NCBI GenBank assembly: GCA_013176395.1
Contig: JABMLP010000017.1
Coordinates: forward strand, 744,001 to 808,000
Source: Venturia oleaginea
Taxonomy: Eukaryota; Ascomycota; Dothideomycetes; Venturiales; Venturiaceae
Reading direction: 5' to 3'
Length of the DNA: 64,000 bases
In this document: piece after piece, positions 1 to 11,193 of the stretch
Layout of the letters: every line of letters starts with the position of its first letter
Numbering within the stretch: position 1 is the first letter of the stretch
Position numbers and translations under genes: made by a program
The notes under the pieces: generated by a model
Database searches by the model: none
Seen by the model: only the letters and a program-made list of their open reading frames with translations
What the model was told of the DNA's origin: nothing

Positions 1-1
1 A

Positions 2-862
2 CAAGTTCAAAGCTTCATTGGCTTCTGCAACTTCTATCGGAGATTTATCGAGAACTTTGGCAGGATGGCCCGCCCATTGATTCGGCTTACTCGCAAAGGA
101 CACATCTTTGATTTCAACGAAGAGTGTATAGAATCTTTTGATATGCTAAAGCAAGCCCTTACCTCTGCGCCAGTCCTCGCATTGTACGACCCTTTGCTAC
201 TAACCCGGATGGAAACTGATGCTTCTGAGGGAGTAGTTGCAGGTGTTCTATCTCAGAAAGGAAAAGATAACCAATGGCACCCAGTAGCCTTCTTCAGCAA
301 GACAATAAACGTACACGAGCTGAACTACGAGATTCACGACAATGAACTACTGGCATTAATCAAAGGCCTTGAAGAATGGAGCGCATTTTTGAGAGGTTTG
401 CAGCAGCCATTTGTGGCTATTACTGACCACCGCGCACTGGAATACTTTACCACCAAGAGGATTTTGAACGCACGACAAGCTCGATGGTCAGAGGTTATCT
501 GTAACTATGACTTTACTATTGTCTACCGCCCTGGCAAGGAAAACACCATTGCAGATGCCCAGTCACGGAAATCGGATGAACTGAAGTCACAAAAGGCAAT
601 TGCCAACGCAGCCCGCACAATACAGCTCATCAAAGATGACCAGATTGGTGCCCAGATCCAGGCGCTTAACATCAACGCAGAACAGCTACACCTAGTAGAC
701 CAGCTACTCAACGCCAATCGGACCGCACAATCACTGCAGCAGTTCAGAGACGTCGCTAGCGATGACCATACGACTCTCCGCCTTGAAAATGGACTCCTAT
801 TACACCAGGGTCGCCTTTTTATTCCAGAGAATGATCAACTCCGCCGAAAGCTACAGTACTAG
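2..862 (+). pseudogene. gypsy pol fragment: RT end and RNase H
   Basis: The open frame continues from the left edge, so the first methionine (position 65) is internal, not a start. It begins with the RT-thumb motif FCNFYRRFIENFG, followed by an RNase H domain: the METDAS segment, HELNYEIHDNELLALI and ITDHRALEYF, then the connection motif YRPGKENTIADAQSRK. The end matches the stretch just before the integrase HHCC finger. The TAG at 860-862 lies inside the terminal inverted repeat of the inserted Tc1/mariner element, so it is not the native stop. In a working element RNase H removes the RNA strand during reverse transcription. Here it is a truncated relic. Confidence 0.85.
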
Positions 863-880
863 GGCAAAAGTTTCCGTACA
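854..880 (+). repeat. Tc1/mariner left terminal inverted repeat
   Basis: 27-bp left TIR starting CAGTACTAGGG right after the TA at 852-853; pairs with 2170-2196 in reverse complement with 6 mismatches. Confidence 0.8.
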
Positions 881-943
881 ATTAAGCGAAAACGCGAAAT
901 CTACACCTCTCACTTTTTAACACATTGTCTTTGCACTACCATT

Positions 944-2038
944 ATGCCACCTCAACGAAAGCCATTGACTCCTATAAACCCGCAGAGGCTTCCTAATCAT
1001 CGTCTTACTCCATATCAACGCGGCAAAATTGATGCGCAGCGTGAAGCCGGGCTCAGTTTAGGCGCAATTGCGGCGCTACAAAAACTACCGCGTTCCACCA
1101 TCCAATACAGCCTTGAAAAGGCCCCATTACGCCAGAACGGCGAATCCCTACCTTCCAGCGGCCGGCCACGCTCGTATACAGACCGAGATGAACGATCTCT
1201 GTCACGCATTATACGTACGCAGCCTAAGTTAACGTACGAGGAGGTCAAAAGACAGGCTTGCATCGATTTTTCGAAGGATACCATCAGGAGGATATTGAAA
1301 GAGTACGGAATCGCAAATTGGAGGTCTGCAAGGCGCCCTTTCCTCACACAGGTACATGCTGACGCCAGGAAGCTCTGGGCAGAGCAGCACATCTCGTGGA
1401 AAGCTGAAGATTGGGCGAAGATTATATGGTCTGACGAGAGCTCAGTTGAGCGAGGGACCGGCAAGGCAAGAACATGGTGTTTTCGCACACCAGGACAAAA
1501 ATGGGAGACCTCAATGATTGATACCTATAAGAAGGGTAAAGGAGTGTCTATCATGATTTGGGCATGCTTCTCTGGCCAAGTAGGGCGCTCTGAATTGTAC
1601 ATTCTTAAGCGTGACCTAGAGAGCAAGCGTCAAGGCTACTCTACGAACTCGTATATCAAGTTACTCGACGAAATGCTACCTACAGTATACGAACCGGGCC
1701 TTAAATTTATGCAGGATAACGCGCCTATCCACAAAGCCAAAAAGACTATAGTCTGGTTTAAGGAAAACCTCATTCCACTACAAGATGCGCCGCTCTACAG
1801 TCCTGATATGAACCCGATTGAAAACCTCTGGCGGAGGCTTAAGGAATTGGTCTACGAAGTGGAACCTATGATTGAATACGTTACTGGCGGTGTAGACAAT
1901 ATACGAGAGGTTCTAGGAGAAGCACTTATTAAGGCCTGGCGGCTTATTGAACAACATTATTTTGATGATGTACTTGAGTCAATGCCAAGGAGGGTTGAGG
2001 CATTACTGGCGGCAGATGGTTGGCACACAAAATACTAA
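944..2038 (+). CDS. Tc1/mariner-type DDE transposase (DD34E)
   Basis: A 364-residue single-exon transposase that would cut and paste the surrounding element at TA sites in the nucleus. The N-terminal third carries helix-turn-helix DNA-binding segments (PYQRGKIDAQREAGLS...AIAALQKLPRSTIQYSL). The catalytic triad is visible: D164 in WSDESS, D258 in MQDNAPIHKA and E293 in SPDMNPIENLW, with 34 residues between the last two, the Tc1 spacing. The length is normal for the family and no stop or frame break interrupts it. The ATG at 944 follows about 90 bp after the left TIR. A Fot1/pogo assignment is less likely because those usually have a DDD triad. Confidence 0.92.
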   Translation: MPPQRKPLTPINPQRLPNHRLTPYQRGKIDAQREAGLSLGAIAALQKLPRSTIQYSLEKAPLRQNGESLPSSGRPRSYTDRDERSLSRIIRTQPKLTYEEVKRQACIDFSKDTIRRILKEYGIANWRSARRPFLTQVHADARKLWAEQHISWKAEDWAKIIWSDESSVERGTGKARTWCFRTPGQKWETSMIDTYKKGKGVSIMIWACFSGQVGRSELYILKRDLESKRQGYSTNSYIKLLDEMLPTVYEPGLKFMQDNAPIHKAKKTIVWFKENLIPLQDAPLYSPDMNPIENLWRRLKELVYEVEPMIEYVTGGVDNIREVLGEALIKAWRLIEQHYFDDVLESMPRRVEALLAADGWHTKY

Positions 2039-2169
2039 ATAGCTCACTGAATGGCTCATTTTGTAGCCCTGGTATTACTGTACATTATACGAGAATATGA
2101 GCGAAAATGATCGCGTTGAAAGCGCGATAATGTAATTACAAGAATCACCATTTTTTGAGCGATCTCGGC

Positions 2170-2196
2170 TGTACGGAAACTTGTGCGACCCTACTG
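2170..2196 (-). repeat. Tc1/mariner right terminal inverted repeat
   Basis: 27-bp right TIR; its reverse complement starts CAGTAGGGTCG. The TA at 2197-2198 follows directly. Confidence 0.8.
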
Positions 2197-2450
2197 TACT
2201 ATACATGGTATCATGGAAAGGTTGGGACCTAGATAATACATGGTATGATGCTGAGAGCTTTAAGAACTCACCAAAGCTGCTCAGGCTCTACCACCAGGAT
2301 CACCCCGAGCGAGATGGTCCGCCATTGAGGTTGACAGAATGGCAGGACGCCTATGACCGAGAGACTGAGGATCCACCGCATGAGGACGATAATGCGGCGG
2401 TCTCCAAGGGTAGAATGACGAGAATGCGCACAAGGATGAATAGGCGCTAG
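2197..2450 (+). pseudogene. gypsy pol C-terminal chromodomain-like tail
   Basis: Immediately right of the Tc1/mariner element the frame reads LYMVSWKGWDLDNTWYDAE and then FKNSPKLLRLYHQDHP. This resembles the chromodomain-like tail after integrase in fungal chromoviruses (a W-x-G-y segment followed by NTW). In those elements the tail may guide integration. It is in frame with the RNase H fragment left of the transposon once the transposon is removed, which shows that an integrase-sized segment is missing. The frame ends at 2450 in an acidic-basic tail. Confidence 0.7.
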
Positions 2451-2621
2451 GCTATGGGCCTTTTGCTCCTTTGAGTCCTTTCTCTCCTTCCAGCTATGGG
2501 TGTTTTGTATTCTCAAATCAATGGCAGTAGGGATTCAGATTGAAGGGGCGTTTGGTATATGTTTTGCTCGCAATGTGGCCAGCCAAGTTGATTCCTCTCG
2601 GGATAACTGGGCTTTCTTTTT

Positions 2622-2634
2622 GGGGGGGGGGGGG
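2622..2634 (+). other. polypurine tract of the gypsy element
   Basis: Thirteen consecutive G, three bases before the TG that opens the 3' LTR: the expected place for the plus-strand primer of reverse transcription. Confidence 0.65.
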
Positions 2635-2637
2635 TAA

Positions 2638-2828
2638 TGTGACGGCACGGCATGGCTCCTTTGCCGTCACGTTACTTCATGGCTCGGGCGTATCGGCTTA
2701 GCCACATTGTGGCTAAGGCGTGATATCTTCGCGCCCTCGTAGTAACTTGCTCTCTACCGTAAATTCTATTATCACACTCAGTTCTTAGAACTCTAGTTCA
2801 TTCTATACATCCTATCGCTGCCGTGACA
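2638..2828 (+). repeat. 3' LTR of the gypsy element (191 bp)
   Basis: Starts TGTGACGG and ends CCGTGACA, a near-perfect terminal inverted repeat with TG..CA ends, directly after a G-tract. The size is small but usual for fungal gypsy LTRs. It differs from the 255-bp LTR family at 17877 and 39685, which shares only the TGT.ACGG terminus. Confidence 0.75.
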
Positions 2829-3546
2829 ATAATTAAACCACCCAGTGTATATTTCTCCTCTCCATACGACACTCTAATTTTCGTTTCATCTTCACACAGA
2901 CTACTGCTTTAGTAACGTTGGTGTTGTGCGTGGTTCAGTTTATTGCTTGACTTGTAGTGTTGTTGAGTTCACCAATCCAAACGGAGATGATGACTTGGAG
3001 TCCTTCACTTGCCGATATTGAAGCCTTAAGTCTGGTATTATTACGGGACGGTAGCTGGAAAGACGCAGCATACTCGTAGCCAAAGATTGTTTAGATTCAG
3101 TTAAGGAGTGAAGGTATCTAGAACCTCAATGAGGTTCTGTCTCTACACTAGGCTCAATCAGGCTTAGGCTCTTAGCCTATACCAACCATGGGCCATGCCC
3201 ATAACAGGTATCTTACTATCGAGTTCGTGTAGTGTTCCGCGTACAGAGATCCCTAAAACTCTTTGTAACCTGAAATATAAGTCTATAACATCTCCCTCTT
3301 TATAACATTGCAAGGCCTATGTGGATTGTGCTGAAGCCAATGACACTTAAAGACAATTAATGCAAATTCATTCAGCCTTGTTGACGGGCAGCGGAGACCC
3401 ACTTCCCGCGACCCCCCGCAGTTTTGGCGCATCCGAGTTTAGATAGTGCGGCGCGAACCCAACACGCGACTTCTGACTTTCACATTTCCATTCCCTTTAA
3501 ATTCCCGAGCGCTGCAACTCCATCCAGGCAATGCAATTCTGCCACC
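2829..3546. other. intergenic, 5' region of the checkpoint gene
   Basis: No coding frame, RNA gene or transposon motif recognised. The last 100 bases are the likely 5' UTR of the gene starting at 3547. Confidence 0.5.
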
Positions 3547-6500
3547 ATGGGGTCGCTACAGACTCCAACCACTTGGGACACACTTCAGGCCCGTGATTAC
3601 CAACAAGAATTACTCGGAGCTGTAAGTCACCTCGGCTCCGATTGTCCTCCAAGTGAGCACGTCCATACTAATCAGCCACCACGATAGGCCCACTCAGACT
3701 CGCCCTACTCCCAGGACTACACCGCAAAGCAGATTGTCACTCCGAGTCCTGTCAAAGTAGCCGCTGTACAAAAATACTCGACCATTGCCAATTCACAGTC
3801 AGCCCGCGATGGCTCCCAACGTCGACGCGCTCTTCATTCTCAGGACCATGTCGCTCCGCAACTGAGATCCTCGAAAGCAAGTCCAATGCCTGCTATCGAT
3901 AAAGACATAGCCTGTGGTTCAAAGATGTGGAATTCCTTCGCCGGTGTGGAAGAGTTTGGAGATACACAACCGGTGGACACCCAAACATTTGTTGCAGAGA
4001 GCGATATTACTACGAGTCGAATCGACGGGACAAACAATGGACTGGAAAGCTACCATACGAAAGACTATGGAGAAGAGGACCCGAAAGGATCCGTCATAGT
4101 CGACCTCGTTGGTCACGTCGAAGAGCCGGAACAAGAGGTGGAATATGACGACGATGTTTCCGACGTGTCCAGCCAGGCTGATGAAGTCGCCAATGTGTTC
4201 AAGGTCCCCAAGACTCCAGCCATGCATGGAAGAAAGCGCGATGCGCGAGGAGAAATCGTTGGGTCAGAACCCACAACATCGACAACAAAAACTCCAGGTT
4301 CTGAACTACCTATGGCTGGCTTATTTGGTGGCGGAGATGCCGGCAGCATCCAGCTATCACAACTCTTCGCAGCTACACAGGCTCCTTCGTCTCCACTCCC
4401 GAATTGCCCAAAATCGGACCCTGTATTCGACCGTCCTTCTCCCAATATCAACTTCCGATTGGGAAACTCGTCCCCTGTAGCCCTACCATACTCCTCGCCC
4501 ACTCGCCTGTTATTAGCCGATGGATATAAAAATGGCAGGATTCTTTCGGATCCCCTGGATACATATGTTCCCATGAATGAATCACAAGAAGAGCGCGAGC
4601 GGCAACGAAGAGAGCAGGAGCTGGCAGAGTCGTTGGAAGACGATGAGTTCGAAGATAACTATTCAGCTCACTGGAATCAGCAGCAGAAAAAGATACACCA
4701 GAATGCGTTGACAAGTGCGGCAGAGCTCACAGCACCAGACCGGAGGAGGTCGTCGGGTCCTGGACGCCCTCGAAAGATCGCACGAAGCAAATCTGCGACA
4801 GACATAGGCAGTGCGAAAAGAATTCGTTCTTCGGGTAGAATGGATCGGAACACTGGTGTACAGCCATCGACTACAGGGGCGCCATTTGATAAACAAGCTC
4901 CCCTTCCACAAGAATCAAGTGTTGAGGAAGTGGAAGCTGACGAGCTTGCCATCGATGGTGCCGATGTAAGACAACCTCGGGGGCTCCTAGTGGATGACTT
5001 TATAGTGCCAGGAACCTCTCCACATTCGTCTCAATCTCGTCGGAAAGCTCGCCATTCTCAAAGCCCGTCGCCTTTGGTATCCCAGCAGCGAGATCAGGAG
5101 ATGATCGATGCGCCAACCACAACCCAGAAGACTGAAATAGTCATAGACTCCCAAGCAGATCGTACGGACACAATTGAGCAGGATGAAATCTCCCGCCCTG
5201 TGACTAGAGTTGCATCCTCTACAGTGAGCTCTCAAATTCGAATTAGTCAAACTCAATCGCAATACTCCTCGCTAAAGCCCGGAAACCGAACTTCGATCGA
5301 AGAACGCATATCGGGAGCAACCGAGACATCCTCGGTGGCTAGACCGCCGCCGCCGTCACCGCCATCGCGTGCTGAAGAGATCATACCAAGTAGTCCTCCC
5401 TTGCTGTCCACGCAAGTGAGCGACGACGACGACGATATGAACGACGACGAAGATGAAATTACCGGAGTGGCAACTGGCATTGTTGAATCTGTTTCTATCG
5501 GTCAGCTGGCGCGTACCATTGCAGAGAGTGAACAGGATGATATCCGAGATAGGGGTGAGCAGCTGCAGCCTCCTGGACCAGCGATACAAAACGCAGGTGT
5601 AGCCACGATAGTGGACGTGGTGATGTACGATGAACCGGCACCGTTTGCCACAGCGAACTCTCACCTGTGTCCCGTAGTTGAAAACAAAGTGCGAGACCCA
5701 GAGACAAACCGTCCACAGGTTGGCGAAATTCGAAAATTTGGAGATGTGATCGTTGAAGCTGAACCACAAAACCCCATCGAGAGCGCGGACATCAACTTCG
5801 ACATTCTCACCGAAGGCGACCAAGAATTTCATAATATGATGGCAGGTTCTTCTCCGGTGCGACCCAAAAAGAGACAAAGGGTCTATGGGCGCTCGGCACT
5901 TCGGGAATCTACCAGAATGGCCAACATCCCCAATTCCGCTGTTTCCCAAGGCATCACCGAGAAGAGTGTGGAGCCTAGCCCGGCGAAACCAATAGGTGTA
6001 CACGAAGTTCCTCATAGCACACCAATCACAGAACGAATGCCCACACCAACTCCACAATCAACAAAGAAAAGAGAGCTAGACGGAGCAAATGCTGCTTCTC
6101 TCGCTCGACAGTCAATTATTGCCTCGAAAGATATCTTAAGCGTCAAATCGAAAGCTCTCTCACGTCCTACCAAGTCCAACAAACTCACCAAAAAGAGCGG
6201 CATACCGAAACCCAGTACTTCCAGTACATCATCTTCCGGGCGTCCCAGGCCTCGCTCGCTCAAAATTTTAGAAGTCGCTGAGACAATCTCAACAAGATCG
6301 ACCAGTCCAGACCGAGCGAAGGGCGCTCGAGCTGTGAGCGTCCAAAACGAACGCAAAGTATCGAAGTCAAAGAATGAGGTCTCGAAAACCCTAGCGCCGC
6401 AGGTGAAAGATCACGTTGATGTTCCTTCCGACACGTCACCGGAAATAGAATTATTTCCAAACAGAGTGCTAGCGATGTTCCGAGGAGAAATGAACTACTA

Positions 6501-7887
6501 CACAGCAACGGTCTTGGGTCTTGTACGAGGTGATAGAATCAAGTTCAGAATTCAGTATGACGACCGGATTGAAGATACTCTGGATGCGACACAGCTCCGT
6601 AAACTAGAACTTCGCATTGGTGACCGAGTAAAGGTCGATTTGCCGAAGATGAAGACCAAGACGTATGTTGTTGTCGGATTCAGCAACCCAGTTGACCCGC
6701 AGGCCGAGCACGATTCAGCTCCAAATAGCCTAGGACCACTTCCTGATGTGTATGGCCATCTCAACGTCAAAGTGCGTGTGAAAGGGCGAGAGAGTCTCCC
6801 GAAACTAGAGCCAATATCGGGCGAAATCTTCGACGTCCCTGTTCAATACATCTACTTGCCCAGAACAATAATGCCGAGCTTCGTTGATCGTAAGTATGTT
6901 GGAAATCCCGGTTCGTTTGGCCATCTCACTACGCCTTCAAGTTTCGACTCGACTCCATCTACTCCCAGTAGCCGTTCAAGACGTCAGCCTGGAACGACAA
7001 ATTCCCGAGCCTCCGCTGTTCCCTCGATCCCAGAAAATGGCATGTTCGCCAACATGGCTTTCGCAGTGACTTTCAGTGAAAGTCACGATAAGGAGAAAGA
7101 GTCCACCCTCAGTCTCGTTCAAAATAATGGAGCCCGAATCATTGAAGTTGGTTTCGATCAGCTTTTCGACCTGGATCCATCTGGAGCGCCAACACCGAAG
7201 AAACCTTCGCCGAGGAACTCAGATCAGGCGGCCTCCACGCAATCGGATTCTTTGAATCTTCTACGGGATGCTATGAGTTTAGGATTCACAGCTCTGATCG
7301 CTGATCGATATTGTCGCCGTGCGAAGTATGTTCAAGCACTTGCCCTTTCAATTCCTTGCCTTCATTATCGATGGGTATCGGACAGCATTACGGCTGGTGA
7401 AGTACTGCCATTCCAAAAGTATCTCTTACCAGCTGGTGAGAGCGCTTTCCTCTCTGGTGCGGTACGATCGCGGTCATTAGTTCCATACGATCCATGCAGC
7501 GAGGATGCGAAATTGAAGAATATGTTGAGCAGAAGAGATCTGCTTCTCGGAGGGAAGTCGGTGCTCGTCGTCAAGGGCAAAGGTAAGATGGAAGAGAAGA
7601 GAAAGGTCTATCTCTTCTTAACGTATGCGCTCGGTGCTGCAGAAGTTGGACGTGTCAGGGATCTGGCGGAGGCCAAAATGGAACTGGAATCGCGACTTTG
7701 GGATTGGGTCTACGTTGATGGCGAGCCGGAAGAGGCAAAGAAAGTTTTGTTTGGTAAGGAGAAAGGGAGAAAGAAGAAAAGGGAGAGTTCCGTTGTTAGT
7801 GCGCTTGTGGGTGGCAAAGCTGTCAAGGTTGTAGGAGACGAGTTTGTTATTCAGAGTTTGATTTTGGGGGCTTTGATGGAGGAGTGA
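3547..7887 (+). CDS. crb2: DNA damage checkpoint adaptor, Rad9/Crb2/53BP1 type
   Basis: Two exons (3547-3621, 3688-7887) joined by a 66-bp GT..AG intron with a CTAAT branch site give 1,424 residues. The ATG has a strong Kozak context (gccaccATGG). A long disordered N-terminal half is rich in SQ/TQ sites and acidic Ser stretches, as expected for ATM/ATR substrates. A Tudor domain spans about 946-1025 (starting ELFPNRVLAMFRG), typical of Crb2, which reads methylated histone H4. Tandem BRCT repeats fill about 1144-1424 (MFANMAFAVTFSE...). The family recruits checkpoint kinase to double-strand breaks in the nucleus. Domain order and size fit; orthology to Crb2/Rad9 is inferred from these domains. 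No lesion was seen. Confidence 0.85.
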
Positions 7888-8915
7888 GATTTGTAATTGC
7901 AAGATATATGTAGGATTAGATTATAGGTGACGAGGTGGGAATGCCATACTCGGTTCTAGCAAGGGATGATGAATCAGTCGAGGCTTTTGGAATGGAGATA
8001 GATGATAATTAAGCTCGAGGTGTGGACACAATTGAGACTGGCGTTCGATGTCAGCCACCGTGTTGACCTCTGCCACTCACGACCCATCGTCATCTCTTTG
8101 CGCGGACCTATACCAGCCAGTCCAATTGATTGTCATATTGCGCGGCAAACACCCTGCAAAACTTCGTTTGTATTCTCGTTTTGTTCCAAGTCCAGCCAGC
8201 CTAATACTTGAAAATCTCATTTCGCAACATAGGTGCGAGCTCGTTGCCTCCATCATTACAGAGCCCTAAACGGCTTAAAAATAATGGTTATTCCACTCTT
8301 GAAGGAAGAGGGATATAATTGCGACCTCGGCTCTATCTGAACGTTGCATGATGGCTGCGTATATCCCACCTAAACGTCGTCTGTTATGTTTCTCTTATAT
8401 ATAGCATCGTGGTCTACTCTTTTATGCCTCGGGGGGCTCTGACGATGATAATGGAGATGGAGAGGATAGTCGATATGCGGCGAGATGGGTTGAGGACTAG
8501 ATTATACGGGCTATATATTAGTAAATAATATATATATCTTGGGACAAAAGGAAAGTTCCATCAGGCTGGTTGGCTCTTTGGATAGAGAGTGCGATTGGAG
8601 TGGTTAGTCCAAAGGTGATTGTTCGCCGTTTTCGAACACTCAGATTGCTAGGAACATGTATATCCATCTCGCCTTTTGTAGTAGCGAGGATATCTTTGGT
8701 CCCTGTCGAGCCTTCCTTCTTTCAAATGGAGATTGAGTGTCGAAAAAGTGCCGGATAATTTTCTGAATAGACGCGCTGGCAGCTATGCTGCTTCGATTTT
8801 CACATTTGTAGACGATGATCAAGTTCTCACGGGATGGTTGAGGTTACGCATTCCCGAGAACTATGCATGTTTCCGTTGATATCGTCGATAGCGACGATGG
8901 TACCAAAAGGCCAGT
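7888..8915. other. intergenic, no gene recognised
   Basis: AT-rich stretches (for example around 8510-8540) and no frame with protein-like composition on either strand. Confidence 0.5.
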
Positions 8916-9725
8916 TTATACGTTTGTGATTTCATTGATCTTGAACCTATGGAAGCATGTACGACCGTAGACCATAGTCGCTCGTTGCGTGGAAATTATC
9001 GATGTTGATGTGGAGATAGTGAAGTATCGTACACAAGCTACCGCTGTGATAACAAAGACCACAGAGGCACTGAAATGACGCGACAACAAGGGTTCGACAT
9101 TGACTTCGTTGTCGTCGGTTGTAGCAGAAAAGGCAGAATATCGAGCACGAAGGTTAGACAAATTCGCATTATGTCAGAGTAGGCATTTCCGCTTCATCGA
9201 GATGTTCCGCTTTAACGGAGGGATCGATGACGAAACTATTGGCTGGATTGTGGATAAACGAATGTGGATAGGGCCGTGATATAGAGGGCTTCTTTTGATG
9301 GCCTTGGGCCAGGGCGCGACCCTTTTCAAGACTTTCTCCAAAAGCGCATTCAACTCTTCATGTGAAAATGAGATTTTTGGTTCGTCTTATGGAGGTTTGG
9401 CGGCCGATGGCAGGAAATCTGACAAGTGGAGGTTCATGGAACCTTTGGGAACCGGCGCAGTTGGATTTTCGGGACGAAAATATTGTTCTTCGACGGAAAC
9501 TTCCAAGTGCCCGTCAGGGGCCACCTCTCCTCTCCTGTAGATCGAGTAATGAGCCTGCCCGCATGGTTTCATGCGCTCGCTAGAGGTCGAATGTAGGCCA
9601 AATGTGATGACTATTTTGAGAAGTCTAATATTAGACGAGGCCAACTCATAAAGACTGTCTCGCTTATCCACGTCGGCGACTTCGATGGCCAGCGTTTGTT
9701 GATCGAAATCGTCAGAGGAGAACAT
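8916..9725 (-). pseudogene. degenerate protein remnant, unknown family
   Basis: On the minus strand three consecutive open segments share one frame and are separated only by a TAA (9384-9386) and a TGA near 9180. The first begins MFSSDDFDQQTLAIEVADVD and ends in a proline-rich stretch. The second contains SFSHEELNALLEKVLKRVA and LYHGPIHIRLSTIQPIV. The third has a hydrophobic segment, ASVVFVITAVACVRYFTI, that could span a membrane. Continuation in one frame with protein-like composition suggests a gene of about 270 codons killed by two nonsense changes. No family is recognised. Chance frame agreement cannot be excluded. Confidence 0.35.
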
Positions 9726-10626
9726 TTGATCGAGATGTTGTTGAGCTTGTTTCCATGTTCATAATGGCCGTGGTAGAGTCGGTTCCGGGATCTCTTGATG
9801 ATGGTGGTGGGTTCTGCTTCTGTACTAATGAGGGTGAGTGGAGAGATGGAAGTAACAACGCTTCAAAACAAACAACACGTCGACGAAATCCCATTTCCCA
9901 TTTTTATCTTCATCTCTATCATGAAACCGCACATTTCGCCCAGCGCTTGACAGAGAAGTAATTTGGCAGGTGCATATTACTGTTCACTGGTTTTTGTTAA
10001 CTTTCCCAACGTTGTAGAGCTATTACCGCTACGAGAAAGACTGTAAAACTTGGCACGGAATTCGCTAGGAATCTTCGGCGTTCTCATAGGCGTAGGTAAA
10101 TCTTATCAATACATGCGTAGAATACTGTCCGGTCTGTGCTGAGACGGTGCGCAGCGAGCAACATCAAAAAGTTGACTTTATCTAGGTGAGGTGAGAGTAC
10201 GTAGAATTCTTAGCCGGTATAAAAGCCACACCTTTGATCCCCAGCTATTTCTCGCGCCAAGTGTCACAGTCATTCTCGTAGTCTCGTTCGTTTAAGGTTA
10301 TCGACGCGATTTGCCTGTTCAATTTAGGCCCGAACCGGACTTAGTGGCACAACAGCCTTACTCACAGCCTCGCGACAAGTCGACCAGTAGTATCACAGTG
10401 GCTTTCTTCATTTCATTGCCGCTCAAGTAGTAGCTAAAATGAAGTCATCATCTGCAACTTAAGTACCATATCGATAGCTTGGTGGAAAAATCATTTGTTG
10501 GCTCGCCGGGAAGTTATGGACATCGTTCTTGAGTAGATGGAGTCTAAATAAGATGGCGATATTGTGATTTCTCAGGGCCAAGGGTGCCGAAGAGATGAAG
10601 CCACTGCGATACCACGACCGCATGAT
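9726..10626. other. intergenic with a degenerate repeat
   Basis: Contains a copy (about 10088-10220) of a degenerate repeat also found near 27264 and 40345. No gene seen. Confidence 0.45.
10088..10220 (+). repeat. degenerate dispersed repeat, copy 1
   Basis: Shares with copies at about 27264-27395 and 40345-40470 a core like GTGCGCAGCGAGCAACATCA, followed at similar distance by GTGAGG or GGTCGCGG and then TAGAATTCTT/CAGAATCTTC. All three are in the same orientation and heavily diverged. Probably a decayed mobile element; the family is unknown. Confidence 0.45.
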
Positions 10627-11193
10627 CTACCATCTATTATCTATATGCTGCTGATCCTTATAACGTGATTTCGCATCACAACCACCAACCACATCCCCCA
10701 ACGTCTGCTGATCAAGCATCATAAGCGGATTGCTTGCCGTAGCAGGCTTAGGCTGCACAACATCCCAATGCTCCACCACGCAACTCCCATCCATACGAAA
10801 CATATCGACAACGACAGTGTACATCCCCTTTCCCTCCGCCTGCTGCGCTGCCGTAACCTGCTTTGCCATTACCCAACCCGTGTTATCGCTCAGACTGATC
10901 TTCGCAACCGTGATGTTCAATGGAGGTATGTATTTGGAAAGTCCATCTTGTGCTATCTGTCGTCCAGACTTAAAATTGGGATTGTGTTGGATGTACGATT
11001 CTGCGACGTGGGTTTGAAAGGCTGTAGGAATATCTTTTGTGACGTAGAAGAGTTTAACAAAGTTCTTGAAGATGCAGAGTTGTTCCGCCGGCGAAACTTG
11101 ACGACCTGGACAATTTGGTGCGGCCTTAGAACCGAGGTTATAGTCGGAGGCCATAGCGAAAGCAGCTGTGGAGAGGAGGAACGCGAATTTCAT
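10627..11193 (-). CDS. secreted SnoaL/NTF2-like protein
   Basis: Single exon of 188 residues from the ATG at 11193. That start is chosen because it opens a signal peptide (MKFAFLLSTAAFAMA); 52 further in-frame codons upstream are not signal-like. The mature part looks like the SnoaL-like (NTF2-fold) family: a helical start (SPAEQLCIFKNFVKLFYV), then IQHNPNFKSGR, and the strand-rich end (MYTVVVDMFRMDGSCVVEHW DVVQ). Bacterial and fungal relatives are annotated as predicted aldol condensation-catalysing or ester cyclase-like enzymes, but the substrate is unknown. The His-Asn-Pro segment and the VVEHWD strand are family hallmarks. It stands alone in a gene-poor stretch. Confidence 0.7.
   Translation of the reverse strand: MKFAFLLSTAAFAMASDYNLGSKAAPNCPGRQVSPAEQLCIFKNFVKLFYVTKDIPTAFQTHVAESYIQHNPNFKSGRQIAQDGLSKYIPPLNITVAKISLSDNTGWVMAKQVTAAQQAEGKGMYTVVVDMFRMDGSCVVEHWDVVQPKPATASNPLMMLDQQTLGDVVGGCDAKSRYKDQQHIDNRW

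Larger units (their letters stand above)
854..2196 (+). mobile_element. Tc1/mariner DNA transposon, apparently complete
   Basis: A 1,343-bp element flanked by TA dinucleotides (852-853 and 2197-2198), the expected Tc1/mariner target duplication. Its ends form imperfect 27-bp terminal inverted repeats (854-880 and 2170-2196; 21 of 27 positions match by eye), best conserved in the inner part AAGTTTCCGTACA. It contains one uninterrupted transposase gene. It is inserted in the dead gypsy copy and so is younger than, or arrived with, the loss of that element's integrase. An intact frame plus recognisable TIRs suggest it could be, or recently was, active; that is inference. Confidence 0.88.
1..2828 (+). 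mobile_element. Ty3/gypsy LTR retrotransposon, 3' part, non-functional
   Basis: Plus-strand remnant of a Ty3/gypsy element entering from the left edge. It keeps the end of reverse transcriptase, RNase H, a connection region, a chromodomain-like tail (2197-2450), a 13-G polypurine tract (2622-2634) and a 3' LTR (2638-2828). Almost the whole integrase is missing: the frame jumps from the residues that normally precede the integrase zinc finger directly to the C-terminal chromo-like tail. A Tc1/mariner element sits exactly at that junction. The 5' LTR and gag lie outside the window. The family is assigned from protein motifs; the element cannot move by itself because it lacks integrase. Confidence 0.85.

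Noticed and set aside
3424..3546. N-terminal extension of the checkpoint gene
   Set aside because: It opens with TTG, not ATG; the ATG at 3547 has an ideal context and begins a typical N-terminus.
5356..6057. 233-codon minus-strand frame inside the checkpoint gene
   Set aside because: Antisense shadow of the long, domain-bearing plus-strand gene; no own motif.
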